This document shows positions 1 to 9,694 of a stretch of 64,000 bases of DNA, in pieces. The stretch comes from Bacteroidota bacterium (GTDB lineage Bacteria > Bacteroidota > Bacteroidia > Bacteroidales > NBLH01): positions 1 to 64,000 of the forward strand of contig JANYKN010000116.1 in assembly GCA_025361565.1 (NCBI GenBank), given 5' to 3'. Position 1 is the stretch's first letter. Every line of letters begins with the position of its first letter. Position numbers and translations under genes: made by a program. A model generated the notes under the pieces. It made no database searches. It was given only the letters and a program-made list of their open reading frames with translations, and was not told the origin of the DNA.

Positions 1-684
1 GTCCAAGTTTTGAAAACTTGAACCATGATGTGTTCTTTTTGCAAGTAAAACCTGAGCCTTAGTTTTACCGTGCTTTATAGAGAATGTGGAAACTGCATTG
101 CTGTCAACAAACCCAACGTCTTTGCGAGCGAAGCGAAGCAAACTCCCTAAATATGCTACGCAGCCAATTGAAACAAATTGATTCGGTGTGCTATTGCCCA
201 GGACTGCTTCGCTTCGCTCGCAGTGACGATCGTTGCATGGGATTTTTTAAATAATTCAATCGCCAAATGGCGCAAGGTTAGGTTTAAACCTAACTTGTGA
301 CCAAACCCATTTGCAGTAGTTTAAGTATAAGATAAATAACTCAGCTGAAGGCTATCTTGTATGTTTGATTAGCTGGTCCAAGTTTTGAAAACTTGAACCA
401 CTATGTGTTCTTTTTGCAAGTAAAACCTGAGCCTTAGTTTTTCCGTGCTTTAGAGAGAATGTTGAAACTGCATTGCTGTTAACAAACCCAACGTCTTTGC
501 GAGCGAAGCGAAGCAAACTCCCTAAATATGCTACGCAGCCAATTGAAACAAATTGATTAGGAGTGCTATTGCCCAGGACTGCTTCGCTTCGCTCGCAGTG
601 ACGATCGTTGCATGGGATTTTTTTAATAATTCAATCGCCCAAATGGCGCAAGTTTAGGCTTAAACCTAACTTGTGACCAAACCC
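1..684. repeat. Two tandem copies of a ~308-bp non-coding element
   Basis: Bases 1-308 recur at 376-684 with few substitutions, separated by about 67 unique bases. Each copy has the same internal order. First comes a 17-bp palindrome, CAAGTTTTGAAAACTTG (4-20 and 379-395). Next is an inverted pair, GCGAGCGAAGCGAAGC (124-139; 499-514) and its complement (206-221; 581-596), about 66 bases apart. Then come a small CGCC/GGCG hairpin and a palindrome around GGTTTAAACC (277-294). No reading frame of note runs through it. The inverted GCGAGCGAAGCGAAGC arms look like the REP-like intergenic repeats common in environmental genomes. The left edge of the first copy is the window edge, so it may extend further. 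Confidence 0.9.
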
Positions 685-1000
685 CGCTTCGTCTCTCAAT
701 CTCTTCCAATTTCTCTGCTTTCATCAATTGTATCAAGTATTGCCTTACTCGTATAACTTTTAAACGACTTGTTTATATTTTGTCATCTATATCTCTGTAA
801 TTTGAACTTCAAAAAAAATTCTAATATTTTCTTTTTGTCTTAAACCAAGTTGCTATCGTTTAAAGCTTATTCAGGTTTTAAAAGTACAATTCAATCCAAT
901 AAAAGCCAAAGATTTTAGACTTTATTCCTTTGGCGTTTTGTTTTATAGTGAGAATTGGTTGAATTATCGCTGTTTTTCAATCCTTTTGTGGAAAAGTAGA
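685..1000. other. Non-coding spacer
   Basis: AT-rich sequence between the long direct repeat and the 40-bp tandem repeat. I see no convincing reading frame, RNA gene or strong promoter in it. Its last part already resembles the following repeat unit in base composition. Confidence 0.5.
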
Positions 1001-1200
1001 ATTTCTTTTGGCTGTTTTGTAATCTTTTAACCAAAAATCATAGGATTTTCGTTGTCCTGAAATCTTTTAACCAAAAATCTTGGAATTTTGGCTGTTTTGT
1101 AATCTTTTAACCAAAATCCAAAAAATCCCGGCTGTTTTGAAATCTTTTAACCAACAATCTTGGAATTTTGGTTGTTTTGAAATCTTTTAACCAAAATCAT
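1001..1200. repeat. Five tandem 40-bp units
   Basis: The core AATCTTTTAACC occurs at exactly 1021, 1061, 1101, 1141 and 1181, giving a strict 40-bp period over five units. Each unit pairs a (G)GCTGTTTTG-like half with AATCTTTTAACCAAAAATC. Most units contain CCAAAA and TTTTGG, which could form a short hairpin across the unit border. The period is not a multiple of three, so a protein repeat is unlikely. There are no unique spacers, so it is not a CRISPR array. Confidence 0.92.
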
Positions 1201-1342
1201 ATCAATTTTTCAATTATTGAAAGTCTTGTATTCGAAAATTAGTTGTAAAATGGGCTATCCATTATTTGAAACAGTGAATGGTTATTTAAACTTCTTAAGT
1301 TTGTTATACTTGTACAATGAAAACTTGAACAATTAGATAGGA

Positions 1343-1374
1343 AAAATGGCAAACCCTTTTAGAAAGGGTTCGCC
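1343..1374 (-). terminator. Second (downstream) intrinsic terminator of the SusCD-1 operon
   Basis: Read on the minus strand, GGC-AACCCTTT pairs with AAAGGGTT-GCC around a short loop and is followed by ATTTTTCC. It lies just beyond the stronger hairpin at 1401-1427, so the operon ends in two serial terminators. Confidence 0.6.
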
Positions 1375-1400
1375 TTTACTTTACGATGTGTTTGGAAACA

Positions 1401-1427
1401 ATAAAGCCCGGCAAAACCGGGCTTTAT
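1401..1427 (-). terminator. Intrinsic terminator after the PKD lipoprotein gene
   Basis: A perfect 11-bp stem, ATAAAGCCCGG/CCGGGCTTTAT, with a 5-nt loop. It begins 21 bases after the stop of the lipoprotein gene that ends at 1448. It is a natural end for the leftward operon that starts near 7040. Confidence 0.8.
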
Positions 1428-1447
1428 CGTTAAACATCGAAAACGGA

Positions 1448-2332
1448 TTATTGTTTATTCATCAAAACAGGAATTTTTTCACTAAAATCAGGTAAAGGAG
1501 TAACCAAATTTCCTACATCCGACCAATCAGAATTCATTATGCTCATTGAAAATGACATTGCATCTGAATTTATTTTAAAGACTTCTCGAGAAATGCCAAA
1601 TTCCATTTTAATTGTATTCACTTCTTTAACAATATAACCAGGAACAATAGCATCCGGATTATCGAAGCCCATGAAAGGCCAACCTGGATCTCCATTAACT
1701 AAATCTACCATACTTGGGGCAAACCATCCTCCATATATATTTCCTTCACATCCATAATCAACTCCCATTTCTTTCATTGAAAATCCAGTTGCTGTTGAAT
1801 TGTCTACATCCATATAAACACCAAAAATATGATCAATCAAACCTGCATTTGGAGCAATAGAATCGAATTCAACATAAATATAAACGTAATTGGCATCATA
1901 ATCTACTTTACCGGAAAGAATTGCACCTTTACCTGATAAGATAAAATCAGGATAAGTAACTCCATCCCAATCAGCAAAACCGCCATCGTTCAGATCAACC
2001 ACCGAAGGTTTATCAACCCTAAGAACAGTATGAAATACATAGGCTTTCCCATCAACTGTTCCATTCAAAGTAATCACATAGTTTCCGGTTATGGCATAAG
2101 TGTGAACCACCGAATCTCCTGTTACAGTTGCTGATTTATCGCCAAAATCCCAGGAAACATTGGTTGCATTATCTGCAGCATTTGCAAATGTAACGGTAAG
2201 TCCATCATAATATGAACGAAAATCAAGAGGTGGAGAATCGCTTAAAGTATACTCACCCTCCTTTTTGCACGACATGACTATAAGCATGAGCGATGCTGCG
2301 ATAAATAATTGTATAAATTTGAAGTATTTCAT
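1448..2332 (-). CDS. PKD-domain surface lipoprotein (SusE/F- or SGBP-like)
   Basis: This 294-residue protein has a short hydrophobic leader ending in Met-Ser-Cys with Cys22 as the likely lipidated residue, so it should be an outer-membrane or surface lipoprotein. Residues about 36-105 form a PKD-type fold with the signature WDFGD. The C-terminal half (about 115-290), with a conserved DxxxDxxxxTG stretch, resembles the carbohydrate-binding tails of lipoproteins at the end of SusCD operons. It begins 12 bases after SusD ends and is followed by a terminator, so it is the last gene of the operon. The inferred role is to help SusCD capture glycan at the cell surface; the ligand is unknown. A paralogue with the same architecture lies at 11953-12807 but is interrupted by a stop codon. 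Confidence 0.8.
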   Translation of the reverse strand: MKYFKFIQLFIAASLMLIVMSCKKEGEYTLSDSPPLDFRSYYDGLTVTFANAADNATNVSWDFGDKSATVTGDSVVHTYAITGNYVITLNGTVDGKAYVFHTVLRVDKPSVVDLNDGGFADWDGVTYPDFILSGKGAILSGKVDYDANYVYIYVEFDSIAPNAGLIDHIFGVYMDVDNSTATGFSMKEMGVDYGCEGNIYGGWFAPSMVDLVNGDPGWPFMGFDNPDAIVPGYIVKEVNTIKMEFGISREVFKINSDAMSFSMSIMNSDWSDVGNLVTPLPDFSEKIPVLMNKQ

Positions 2333-2344
2333 AGTTAATAATTT

Positions 2345-3868
2345 TTATAGGTTTGGTACACAAAGATTGTTTGTACTTATCTCGCTCGAAGGAATTGGAT
2401 AGATTACCCAGGGATCAGTAGCATGAAAAACTACACCACCTGCATCCAGCCCTGGCTCGGATGTTGGAGGAACACCATTGTAACTGTCAAGGTGGAAACC
2501 CCAATAATTGCGTACAATATCTTTTCCATTTCTTAACAAATCAAAAATCCGGTGACCTTCAAAAGCAAGTTCAATCCTTCGTTCCCTTAATACGATATCA
2601 ACAATTTGGTCAGTGGTAATCGATGCTTCTTGATAAAGAAAATAATCAATTGGCATTTCGCCAGGAGTTAACCGGTTAGTCAACAATGTATTCAAATCAG
2701 CAACTGCCGATGTTACATCAGCTTTCTTGGCAAATGCCTCGGCACGGTTCAGATAAACCTCCGCCAAACGAAACATAACCGGTGAACTTAGGGTTGGAGA
2801 ACCATCTTGTCCCGAGAATTTGGTGATGTAATACATATTAACACCATTCTTTACAATGGGTTCACCAGTAAGAATATATTGCCTACGTTGATCTACTCCG
2901 TAAGAAAAACTGCTTTGCATGTCTTGCATTAATGATTCACTTGCACCTTCTTCACCCCAGCAATTATTGCCGTTATAAATCATTGAAGCAACTGATGCAT
3001 TCAACATATCGTCGATTGGGTTAAAAGGAATAATCCAAATACTTTCGGAACTGCCTTTTGCATTGGCAAAGTATGAAGGAAAGTTTTCGGCAGTTTCCAA
3101 CGAAAATTTACCGGAATTTATCAGACTATCGGAATACAGGATACAACTATCCAATTCACCTTTATATAAATAAACTCTTGAAAGCATTGCCCAAACTGAA
3201 TATTTACTTGCAAATCGGTGATTATCGTTAATCCTGTCTGCAGGCATTTCTTCGCTCATCAGCGAGCCAGCCATTTTTAAACTTGCAATAATATAGTTGT
3301 AAGTCTCTTCCAAACTTGCCCTTGCTTTTGGCATATTATCTTCTTTGCTTTGACGGATAATAACGCCTGGCTGTGTTTTATTTGTCTGATTATAAGGTTT
3401 AGCAAAAAAACGCACCAAATTATGTGTTGCAAAAGCCCTCATAAAATAACTTTCGCCTTTCAATTGATTGGTCGAAGGATCACTTCCTTTTAAATCAGCC
3501 ATTGAAATGGCTACGTTGGCGCCATAAATAATTTTATACGACAATTCCCAAAATGAATTGATATTCGATTTTTCTGCCGCCCTGTCTTTAAACCTGAAAC
3601 TATTGATTAAATCATCTTCGGTTTTATAGGCGCAAACAATATCGTCACTTGCAAAATCGCTCATTTGATAATATTGACGGATATAGCAGTTGTTACCGTC
3701 CACTTGTTTAAAAATGGCATAAAACCCATTTACAAGACTTGAAAGGCCATCGGAAGTTGTTGTAACCTGATCGCTGGTAAGCGCATCCTGTGGAATTACA
3801 TCAAGTTTACATTCTGCCAGAGTTATAGCTATGATAATCAGGCCGAAATATTTTATTATATTATTCAT
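2345..3868 (-). CDS. SusD/RagB-family glycan-binding lipoprotein
   Basis: This 507-residue lipoprotein has a signal ending Leu-Ala-Glu-Cys with Cys20 as the lipidation site. It shows SusD-family features: an N-terminal helical (TPR-like) region, the motif RLAEVYLNRAEA near residue 365, the RERRIELAFEGHR signature near 430, and a C-terminal YPIP segment. SusD proteins cap the SusC barrel and deliver oligosaccharides to it. The gene follows its SusC partner but with an unusually long gap of 145 bases, which holds a possible 47-codon frame overlapping this gene's start by 8 bases. The substrate cannot be read from sequence. Confidence 0.95.
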   Translation of the reverse strand: MNNIIKYFGLIIIAITLAECKLDVIPQDALTSDQVTTTSDGLSSLVNGFYAIFKQVDGNNCYIRQYYQMSDFASDDIVCAYKTEDDLINSFRFKDRAAEKSNINSFWELSYKIIYGANVAISMADLKGSDPSTNQLKGESYFMRAFATHNLVRFFAKPYNQTNKTQPGVIIRQSKEDNMPKARASLEETYNYIIASLKMAGSLMSEEMPADRINDNHRFASKYSVWAMLSRVYLYKGELDSCILYSDSLINSGKFSLETAENFPSYFANAKGSSESIWIIPFNPIDDMLNASVASMIYNGNNCWGEEGASESLMQDMQSSFSYGVDQRRQYILTGEPIVKNGVNMYYITKFSGQDGSPTLSSPVMFRLAEVYLNRAEAFAKKADVTSAVADLNTLLTNRLTPGEMPIDYFLYQEASITTDQIVDIVLRERRIELAFEGHRIFDLLRNGKDIVRNYWGFHLDSYNGVPPTSEPGLDAGGVVFHATDPWVIYPIPSSEISTNNLCVPNL

Positions 3869-4004
3869 CTGTTTTTATTTTAGTTGTTTTTAATAAGTCA
3901 GATGGAACATCCATACAGTTTCTTGAAGCGTTTTTTACAATTGAAGGAAGCAAACTACCTTTTGCGCTGAAACTTTTATTGTGCGGATGTTTCATATTGC
4001 TCAT
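3861..4004 (-). CDS. Possible 47-residue protein between SusC and SusD
   Basis: An ATG at 4004, nine bases after the SusC stop, opens a 47-codon frame that ends in TAA at 3861-3863, overlapping the SusD start codon. It therefore fills the whole SusC-SusD gap and could be translationally coupled to both. The peptide (starting MSNMKHPHNK, ending KTTKIKTDE) is basic, has one cysteine, and lacks a signal peptide or membrane segment. I recognise no family. An open frame of this length in such AT-rich DNA is uncommon by chance but not decisive, so it may be an untranslated spacer. Confidence 0.3.
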   Translation of the reverse strand: MSNMKHPHNKSFSAKGSLLPSIVKNASRNCMDVPSDLLKTTKIKTDE

Positions 4005-4013
4005 ATTATTTTA

Positions 4014-6986
4014 TTAGAAACGTATATTCAGGCCAAGCAGAAATTGCTTGTTATTTGGATATTTAAACTCCGCATATCCTGGCAAATTTCCAGATCCCGG
4101 ACTTATGGATACCTCAGGATCCTGTCCCCAAAAATTGGTAAACGTAAACATATTATCCGCTGAAACAGAAACCGTCATGCCAGCTAATTTCAATTTTGAC
4201 AAAACGCTTTGTGGCAGTTCGTATGAAAGTGTAACATTTCTCAATTTCAAGAAGTTGCCATCTTCAATAAAACGTGTTGAAGGATCGAACGAGTTTCTTG
4301 CATTCTGAGGCAGTGGTTTGGTTGCAATATCACCAGGTTGTTGCCATAACTTGTAATCATCACGGGGCATCATTACATTGAACTGTGTTTCTTGCAAATC
4401 GTGGTCAACATATCTTCTAAAATAATTGAATATTTTATTTCCTGTTAGATACGAAAAATTGGCCCGCAGTGAAAATGCCTTATATTTAAACTCAGTGGCA
4501 AATCCTCCCTGAAATTTTGGCATTGGGCTTCCTGCCTCAACGTATCTGGCATCGTTATATTCATGTGTTTGTTTTCCATCCTTATCAACCCACAACACAG
4601 AGCCATCCGCAGGATCTATACCATAAAACTCTTTTGCGTACCAGGTATATAAAGATGCACCATCGTGATAAACCTGAACCACCCCATATGAATTGGTTGT
4701 GAGTATGGTATCGTTTCCAAATCCGGATAATTCATTTCTATTATAACCAACTGAAAAATCCATAGTCCAGTTGATATCTTTTGTTCTGACAATAGTTGCC
4801 CCGATACTCAAATCAACACCTGTATTCATATCCTTACCGACATTTTGCCATTGTGATTTAAAACCACCGGATGGAGATAAAGCGCGATTAACCAATAAAT
4901 CCTGAGTCATATTTCTATAAAGATTCAATTCAATATCAAACCTTTTAAATAATCCGATTTCGAAACCGGCATTCAATTGATTGGTTTGCTCCCAGGTTAG
5001 ATCAGGATTTGCCATTTGAGTGGGCACTGATGCTGGCAGTCCATCGTATTGCGATGAATAACTGAACATTTCCATATATCGGTAAGGACCAATATCTTTC
5101 ATACCGGTTTTACCCCAACTTGCTTTTAGTTTTAAGTCTGAAATGAAGGGATTTTTTTTGAGGAAGTCTTCGTTACTTACCAACCATGCAGCTGAAATAC
5201 TTGGAAATTTTGCAGTTCTTTTGTTTGGTGCAAATTGCGATGATTGATCTATCCGGTAAGAACCCGATAAAAAGTATTTGCCTTTGTAATTATAGTTAGC
5301 CTGCGATATAAAAGATTGCATGACTGATTTTGAAGGAGCTCCGCCAATGGCATATTGTCCGGATGCAACCGAAGGCACTCTTAGTCCTTCAGGAATTCCC
5401 ATACCGGAACCTAAAATGTAATCATCATTAGAAGCCTGAGCCTCAAAACCAATTAAGCCACCAATTGAATGATCTCCACTTTCGTAATTAAATTTAAGTA
5501 AATTAGTAGTTATTCCGCTATAATTAAAATTACTTTGTGAACTTACAAAACCGGTTCCAAAATAAGTTAGGTTGTCAGCAGCTTTTGCATAATATACTTG
5601 ATCCATAGCAGTTGCAGCGCTTAAACGGTTAGTGGTGCTAAATGTCAACCAATCCATAATTTTAATATTCAAATCAATATCATAGTCAAAATTAAAGGAT
5701 TTGTTGCTGATTTCTGAATTTTCGGCAGACTGTATCGGATTAATCTTGTCTTTTGACCAAATGCCAGTTGCAGTTTTAAAGCTTCGGGCTGTTCCATCTG
5801 CATTATATGGATTATCCCAGGGCATACTTGTATATGCATAGTAAATATTCATATAATCGGCACTCCGATTTTTAGAACCACCCAGGTTGATATTATTTGT
5901 TAATGTAACCCTGTCGGAGAAATTATAAGTTGTATTTGCTCTTAAATTAATACTCTTAAAATCTGTATTTATAAAAGTACCTTTCTCATCGTAAAAATTT
6001 GCACCAACATAATAAGAAAACTTATCAGATTTTCCGGATGTTGATAAATAGTAATTCTGCATAAAAGCAGGATTAAAGGTTTCATCAAGCCAGTTTGTAT
6101 TTACATTCAACAAAGAATCCGGTCTGGCTGCTTTGAATTTTCGATCATCAATCACAAAATTGACAGGATCTCTAAAGTACTCTCTATGGTAATTATACAA
6201 TGTTTTGCTATCCATCATTTTTGTATTGCCATGGTCGGCAACCCGATATCCAGTAACCGCTTTAACTTCGAACTGAGGTTTATCGGATTTGGCTTTTTTT
6301 GTAGTTATTACAACAACACCGCCGTTAGCCTGCGAACCATACATACCAGTTGCACCTGCATCTTTCAAAACTGTGATTGTTTCAATGTCGTTTGGGTCAA
6401 AAGTTCCGCCAATGATACCATCCACTACAAACAATGGCCCTTGTGGTGCACTAAAAGAAGAAATTCCACGTATTCTTATCTCAGATGTGGAACCGGGGGC
6501 ACCTGAGCTGTTTATTACTTGGATACCTGCCACTTTTCCTTGCAGCATTGTTCCCACGTCATTAGACGTAATATCCATCAGTTTTTCGGACGAAAGTGTA
6601 GTAACCGCACTGGTTATCTCACTTTTCTTTTTGGTACTGTAACCCATCACCACCACTTCATCTATTTTTTGCAAATCTGTTTCTAGATTGATGGTAAATT
6701 TGGTTTTGTCACCAATTACTAATTCTTGTGTTTTATAACCAATGTATGAAATTTGCAAAATATCCTGCGCACTTGTAGCAGTAATTGTAAATTCCCCGTT
6801 CAGGTCAGTGATAGTAGCAATACTCGTTCCTTTTAGCTGGATTGAAGCTCCAGGAATCGATTGATTATCTTCGGCAGAGAAAACACTACCAGTAATGGTA
6901 ATCTGTCCGAAAGAATACCCTCCAAAGAGGATCAATAAAAACAAAAGACTGAGCTTTTGAATAATTGGCTTTGATAATTTTTTCAT
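4014..6986 (-). CDS. SusC/RagA-family TonB-dependent outer-membrane transporter
   Basis: This 990-residue protein has a signal peptide (about 1-27), a carboxypeptidase-regulatory-like beta domain (about 30-105), then the EVVVMGYSTKKKSEIT segment typical of SusC proteins just before the plug. The plug (about 115-225) contains RIRGISS and PLFVVDG, and a large beta barrel ends in an aromatic-terminated strand (LGLNIRF). It lacks the STN domain found in the SusC at 15986-19441, so it is probably not coupled to a sigma/anti-sigma pair. It would import oligosaccharides across the outer membrane using TonB energy with the SusD encoded downstream. A good promoter lies about 60 bases upstream. Confidence 0.95.
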   Translation of the reverse strand: MKKLSKPIIQKLSLLFLLILFGGYSFGQITITGSVFSAEDNQSIPGASIQLKGTSIATITDLNGEFTITATSAQDILQISYIGYKTQELVIGDKTKFTINLETDLQKIDEVVVMGYSTKKKSEITSAVTTLSSEKLMDITSNDVGTMLQGKVAGIQVINSSGAPGSTSEIRIRGISSFSAPQGPLFVVDGIIGGTFDPNDIETITVLKDAGATGMYGSQANGGVVVITTKKAKSDKPQFEVKAVTGYRVADHGNTKMMDSKTLYNYHREYFRDPVNFVIDDRKFKAARPDSLLNVNTNWLDETFNPAFMQNYYLSTSGKSDKFSYYVGANFYDEKGTFINTDFKSINLRANTTYNFSDRVTLTNNINLGGSKNRSADYMNIYYAYTSMPWDNPYNADGTARSFKTATGIWSKDKINPIQSAENSEISNKSFNFDYDIDLNIKIMDWLTFSTTNRLSAATAMDQVYYAKAADNLTYFGTGFVSSQSNFNYSGITTNLLKFNYESGDHSIGGLIGFEAQASNDDYILGSGMGIPEGLRVPSVASGQYAIGGAPSKSVMQSFISQANYNYKGKYFLSGSYRIDQSSQFAPNKRTAKFPSISAAWLVSNEDFLKKNPFISDLKLKASWGKTGMKDIGPYRYMEMFSYSSQYDGLPASVPTQMANPDLTWEQTNQLNAGFEIGLFKRFDIELNLYRNMTQDLLVNRALSPSGGFKSQWQNVGKDMNTGVDLSIGATIVRTKDINWTMDFSVGYNRNELSGFGNDTILTTNSYGVVQVYHDGASLYTWYAKEFYGIDPADGSVLWVDKDGKQTHEYNDARYVEAGSPMPKFQGGFATEFKYKAFSLRANFSYLTGNKIFNYFRRYVDHDLQETQFNVMMPRDDYKLWQQPGDIATKPLPQNARNSFDPSTRFIEDGNFLKLRNVTLSYELPQSVLSKLKLAGMTVSVSADNMFTFTNFWGQDPEVSISPGSGNLPGYAEFKYPNNKQFLLGLNIRF

Positions 6987-7047
6987 AATACAAGTTTCTT
7001 TCTAAATGTTATTAATTACATTAAAATCTTTACTAAATATTCAATAA

Positions 7048-7078
7048 CAAATATAAGGAACTTATTTTATCTTTCAAA
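7048..7078 (-). promoter_or_regulatory. Bacteroidota-type promoter for the SusCD-1 operon
   Basis: On the minus strand, TTTG (7078-7075), a 19-base spacer and TATATTTG (7055-7048) match the Bacteroidota sigma consensus TTTG-N19/21-TAnnTTTG. Transcription would start near 7042 and give a leader of about 55 nt before the SusC start at 6986. Confidence 0.65.
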
Positions 7079-7735
7079 ATCTATTTATCGAAAGTTATAA
7101 TTAACGAAATGAAAGTTTGTAACAAATTACAAATTAGGTTTATATTATGTAAGCCTGATTTAATATAGGTTTATGGGAGTTTTATTACTTTAATAAATGC
7201 AAATATCAATCTCATATTTTCAGCAATCATAAAATCACTAAATTTCAAACCAATTAGAAATAAAATTGAATCTAATTACCTCTATTATAAATGGTATTAA
7301 GATTTTAACCAATTTATTTTGTCAAATATTTAAGCTATTATTCTAAGTTGAACCCAACTTCCTAAATCTAAACTTATTTAAACATTTAAAATTATATTAT
7401 ATTACGAAACATTATTATTTACTTTCGTTATATTATCTATTAATTAAATATTTTCATCTTATCACAAAGATTTGAATTAATATCTGGCTGAAGACGATAA
7501 TTTTGTATTACTGTAATGCAACAAGCTGAAAATATTTTGAAGTACCAATTTTTTTTTGCAAGTTAATACAGGCTACAGGAAGTAATTTCCAAAATCCAGT
7601 CTATTTTTACTTCCCGTTAAGTCATTCTGGGCTTTGGAGATTAGATCAACATCATATTTTATATTCGTATTCTAACAATAAAATCCATACAATTAAAAGC
7701 AAGTATTCATCATTTTTAGTTGTAGTTATTTATCT
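7079..7735. other. AT-rich intergenic region between the two glycan loci
   Basis: About 650 bases with no credible reading frame. It separates the 3' end of the second locus (7736) from the promoter of the first. A plus-strand TTTG...TAATTTTG pair (7471-7505, 23-base spacer) resembles a weak promoter but leads into no plus-strand gene. I could not find a clear terminator hairpin for the operon ending at 7736. Confidence 0.5.
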
Positions 7736-9694
7736 TTAATTAAGTTGAATAATTGCCCCTCGTGCAATTTCAGGTAAACTCACTGTCAGGTTTCCATTTT
7801 TCCATTCTCCCTTTATATTTTGCGATTGACCGAGAAATAGTGTGAAAGTAGCTTTTGAATTCCTCTTTACATTGTAAAAAATTACACGGATGTCCCTGAC
7901 CGGAACCTGAATGGCTTTGCTACTACCTTTCAATCCTGAAAAATTGGCAATGAAAATGGTGGGCTTTTTATCAACTGAAGCAATTTGGACAACACATAAA
8001 TCAGCATTATGAATTTCTATGGCAGGGGAATAATTCTTATTGTTACAAATCGTGGAGAGTAATTGATTCAATTCATTGTTTTCATAAGCAGGATATTTAC
8101 CAATATGTGCAGATTGGTTAAAGTTTTCTTTTAAAAAGTTATAAAATGTACTTTCAGGATTACCATTAATTGCTATTGCACTCGGGTAAATACCGGATAG
8201 TTTCTGCATCCTGTCTTTATCCGCGCTAATTTCACGCTTATCATTATACAATCCGGTTTCGTTGGTGTAAATCAATGTTTTATCACTTTTTAACATCGTT
8301 ATCAATTGTGAGTATTCTTTATCACCTATGCATTTTACATCAGGCAATATCAATAGATTACATTTCATGGTGGCTAAAGTTCTAGGGGTAACAATTTCAA
8401 ATTCAATATGTTCCTTCAGTAACAGGTTAAATATACCCAAATAAGCTTCAATCCATTCGTTTGAAAAATAATTCCTTGTTTTAGGAGAAAAATAAATCCC
8501 AACCGGGGCCAATGTTTTACGGGGAGCATAAATCATCTTTTCATTTTCACTTAGCCATTTATACACACTGGCCCTGGCCTTATAATCATTTGAACCAGAC
8601 ATAACAAAGCGTTTGGCGTCCCATGAGTTGGTTCCGGCCATAACCTGGCTCATAGCAAGGTTTTCAATCGCATCGGCAGGTTCAATACTATCTTGGCCAT
8701 CCCAGCTATAGCTTAGCATCCATGATGGTTTACCTTCAGCGAAAGCACGGAAAGTGTACATACCAATCATGTATTCCATCCAATCCAGCGGTTCGCGCAT
8801 TGCACTGTTATCGCCAACATTGTACTCATGGGCAATTACATCAACTACCGGATACATTTCGTAAACATCAGCCCCAACACGGGCAACCTCTTCGCCTATT
8901 CCCGGATATATTTCGGCAATGGTTTTACACGCAGGATTAACCGATTTTACATTTTTATCAATTTCCGCCATAAACTCAGTCATGCTGCTAATCCTGAAAT
9001 CGACCCAGGCAATAAATTCAGGATCATTCCAGTCGCCGGGTTTAAAATCGGTGAAAGCATCAAATCCTGTTCTTCTTTTAAATTCTGCTACAGTGTAGGT
9101 GTCAAAACTTGCCCATGTATCTTCCCATTTGTCGAAATGTGTCATCCAGTATGGAATATCAATATAAACCCCATCTATGCCAGTCGCAGCGATTTGCCGG
9201 ATTCTCTCCATGTATAGCTTTCTCCATTCAGGCGCATAAGGTGAAATCCAGACATCCTCTGAATTTTCATCTATCCAAAAGGCATCACCGAATCCAAAAA
9301 CAGCCGGATCTCCTGCCTTGTTCCGCTGCGACCAGTCGGGATGATCGCGCAGAAAAGTCCGGGAATGTGGCATTACGCTATCTGTAATACATTCTAAACC
9401 CGCTGTATAAACAAAAGCAAAGTTTTTGATTGCATGGGCACTATCTGCCATGGCTTTTATAGCCTGTAGTTTTGTATCCGGAATAAGTAAACTGTTGTAC
9501 CTTCCGGTTATATCATTATCTACTTCAATGCCGAATAGATGTGTTTGCCGGGCATCATCCATAATAGCGTGAATTTGATTTATGTCACATCCATGTCCGG
9601 ATGTTCGCACATAGTGAGTCCAATCCTGAGTGTAGGCTTTATTTATAAAAACAACTGAAAACAAGAGTACCAGATATTGATAGTTTTTCATCAT
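7736..9694 (-). CDS. Secreted putative glycoside hydrolase, TIM barrel plus GATase-like domain
   Basis: This 652-residue protein has an N-terminal signal peptide (cleavage near Ala-Tyr-Thr-Gln). Residues about 25-360 look like a glycosidase TIM barrel. Candidate acidic catalytic positions are the Asp residues in GVYIDIPYW (near 175) and the Glu in TIAEIYPG (near 262). Residues about 390-520 resemble the Rossmann-like trimerisation domain of GH42 enzymes, and a small beta domain closes the protein. This layout recalls the uncharacterised GHL-type hydrolases, but I cannot assign a CAZy family or substrate. The gene overlaps the preceding hydrolase by four bases (ATGA), so the two are translationally coupled. 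It is the last gene of the second locus. Confidence 0.7.
   Translation of the reverse strand: MMKNYQYLVLLFSVVFINKAYTQDWTHYVRTSGHGCDINQIHAIMDDARQTHLFGIEVDNDITGRYNSLLIPDTKLQAIKAMADSAHAIKNFAFVYTAGLECITDSVMPHSRTFLRDHPDWSQRNKAGDPAVFGFGDAFWIDENSEDVWISPYAPEWRKLYMERIRQIAATGIDGVYIDIPYWMTHFDKWEDTWASFDTYTVAEFKRRTGFDAFTDFKPGDWNDPEFIAWVDFRISSMTEFMAEIDKNVKSVNPACKTIAEIYPGIGEEVARVGADVYEMYPVVDVIAHEYNVGDNSAMREPLDWMEYMIGMYTFRAFAEGKPSWMLSYSWDGQDSIEPADAIENLAMSQVMAGTNSWDAKRFVMSGSNDYKARASVYKWLSENEKMIYAPRKTLAPVGIYFSPKTRNYFSNEWIEAYLGIFNLLLKEHIEFEIVTPRTLATMKCNLLILPDVKCIGDKEYSQLITMLKSDKTLIYTNETGLYNDKREISADKDRMQKLSGIYPSAIAINGNPESTFYNFLKENFNQSAHIGKYPAYENNELNQLLSTICNNKNYSPAIEIHNADLCVVQIASVDKKPTIFIANFSGLKGSSKAIQVPVRDIRVIFYNVKRNSKATFTLFLGQSQNIKGEWKNGNLTVSLPEIARGAIIQLN

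Noticed and set aside
1001-1200. CRISPR array
   Set aside because: Units repeat end to end with no unique spacers, and no cas genes are present.
7471-7505. Plus-strand promoter-like pair TTTG / TAATTTTG
   Set aside because: The 23-base spacing is long, no plus-strand gene follows, and there is no hairpin to define a small RNA.
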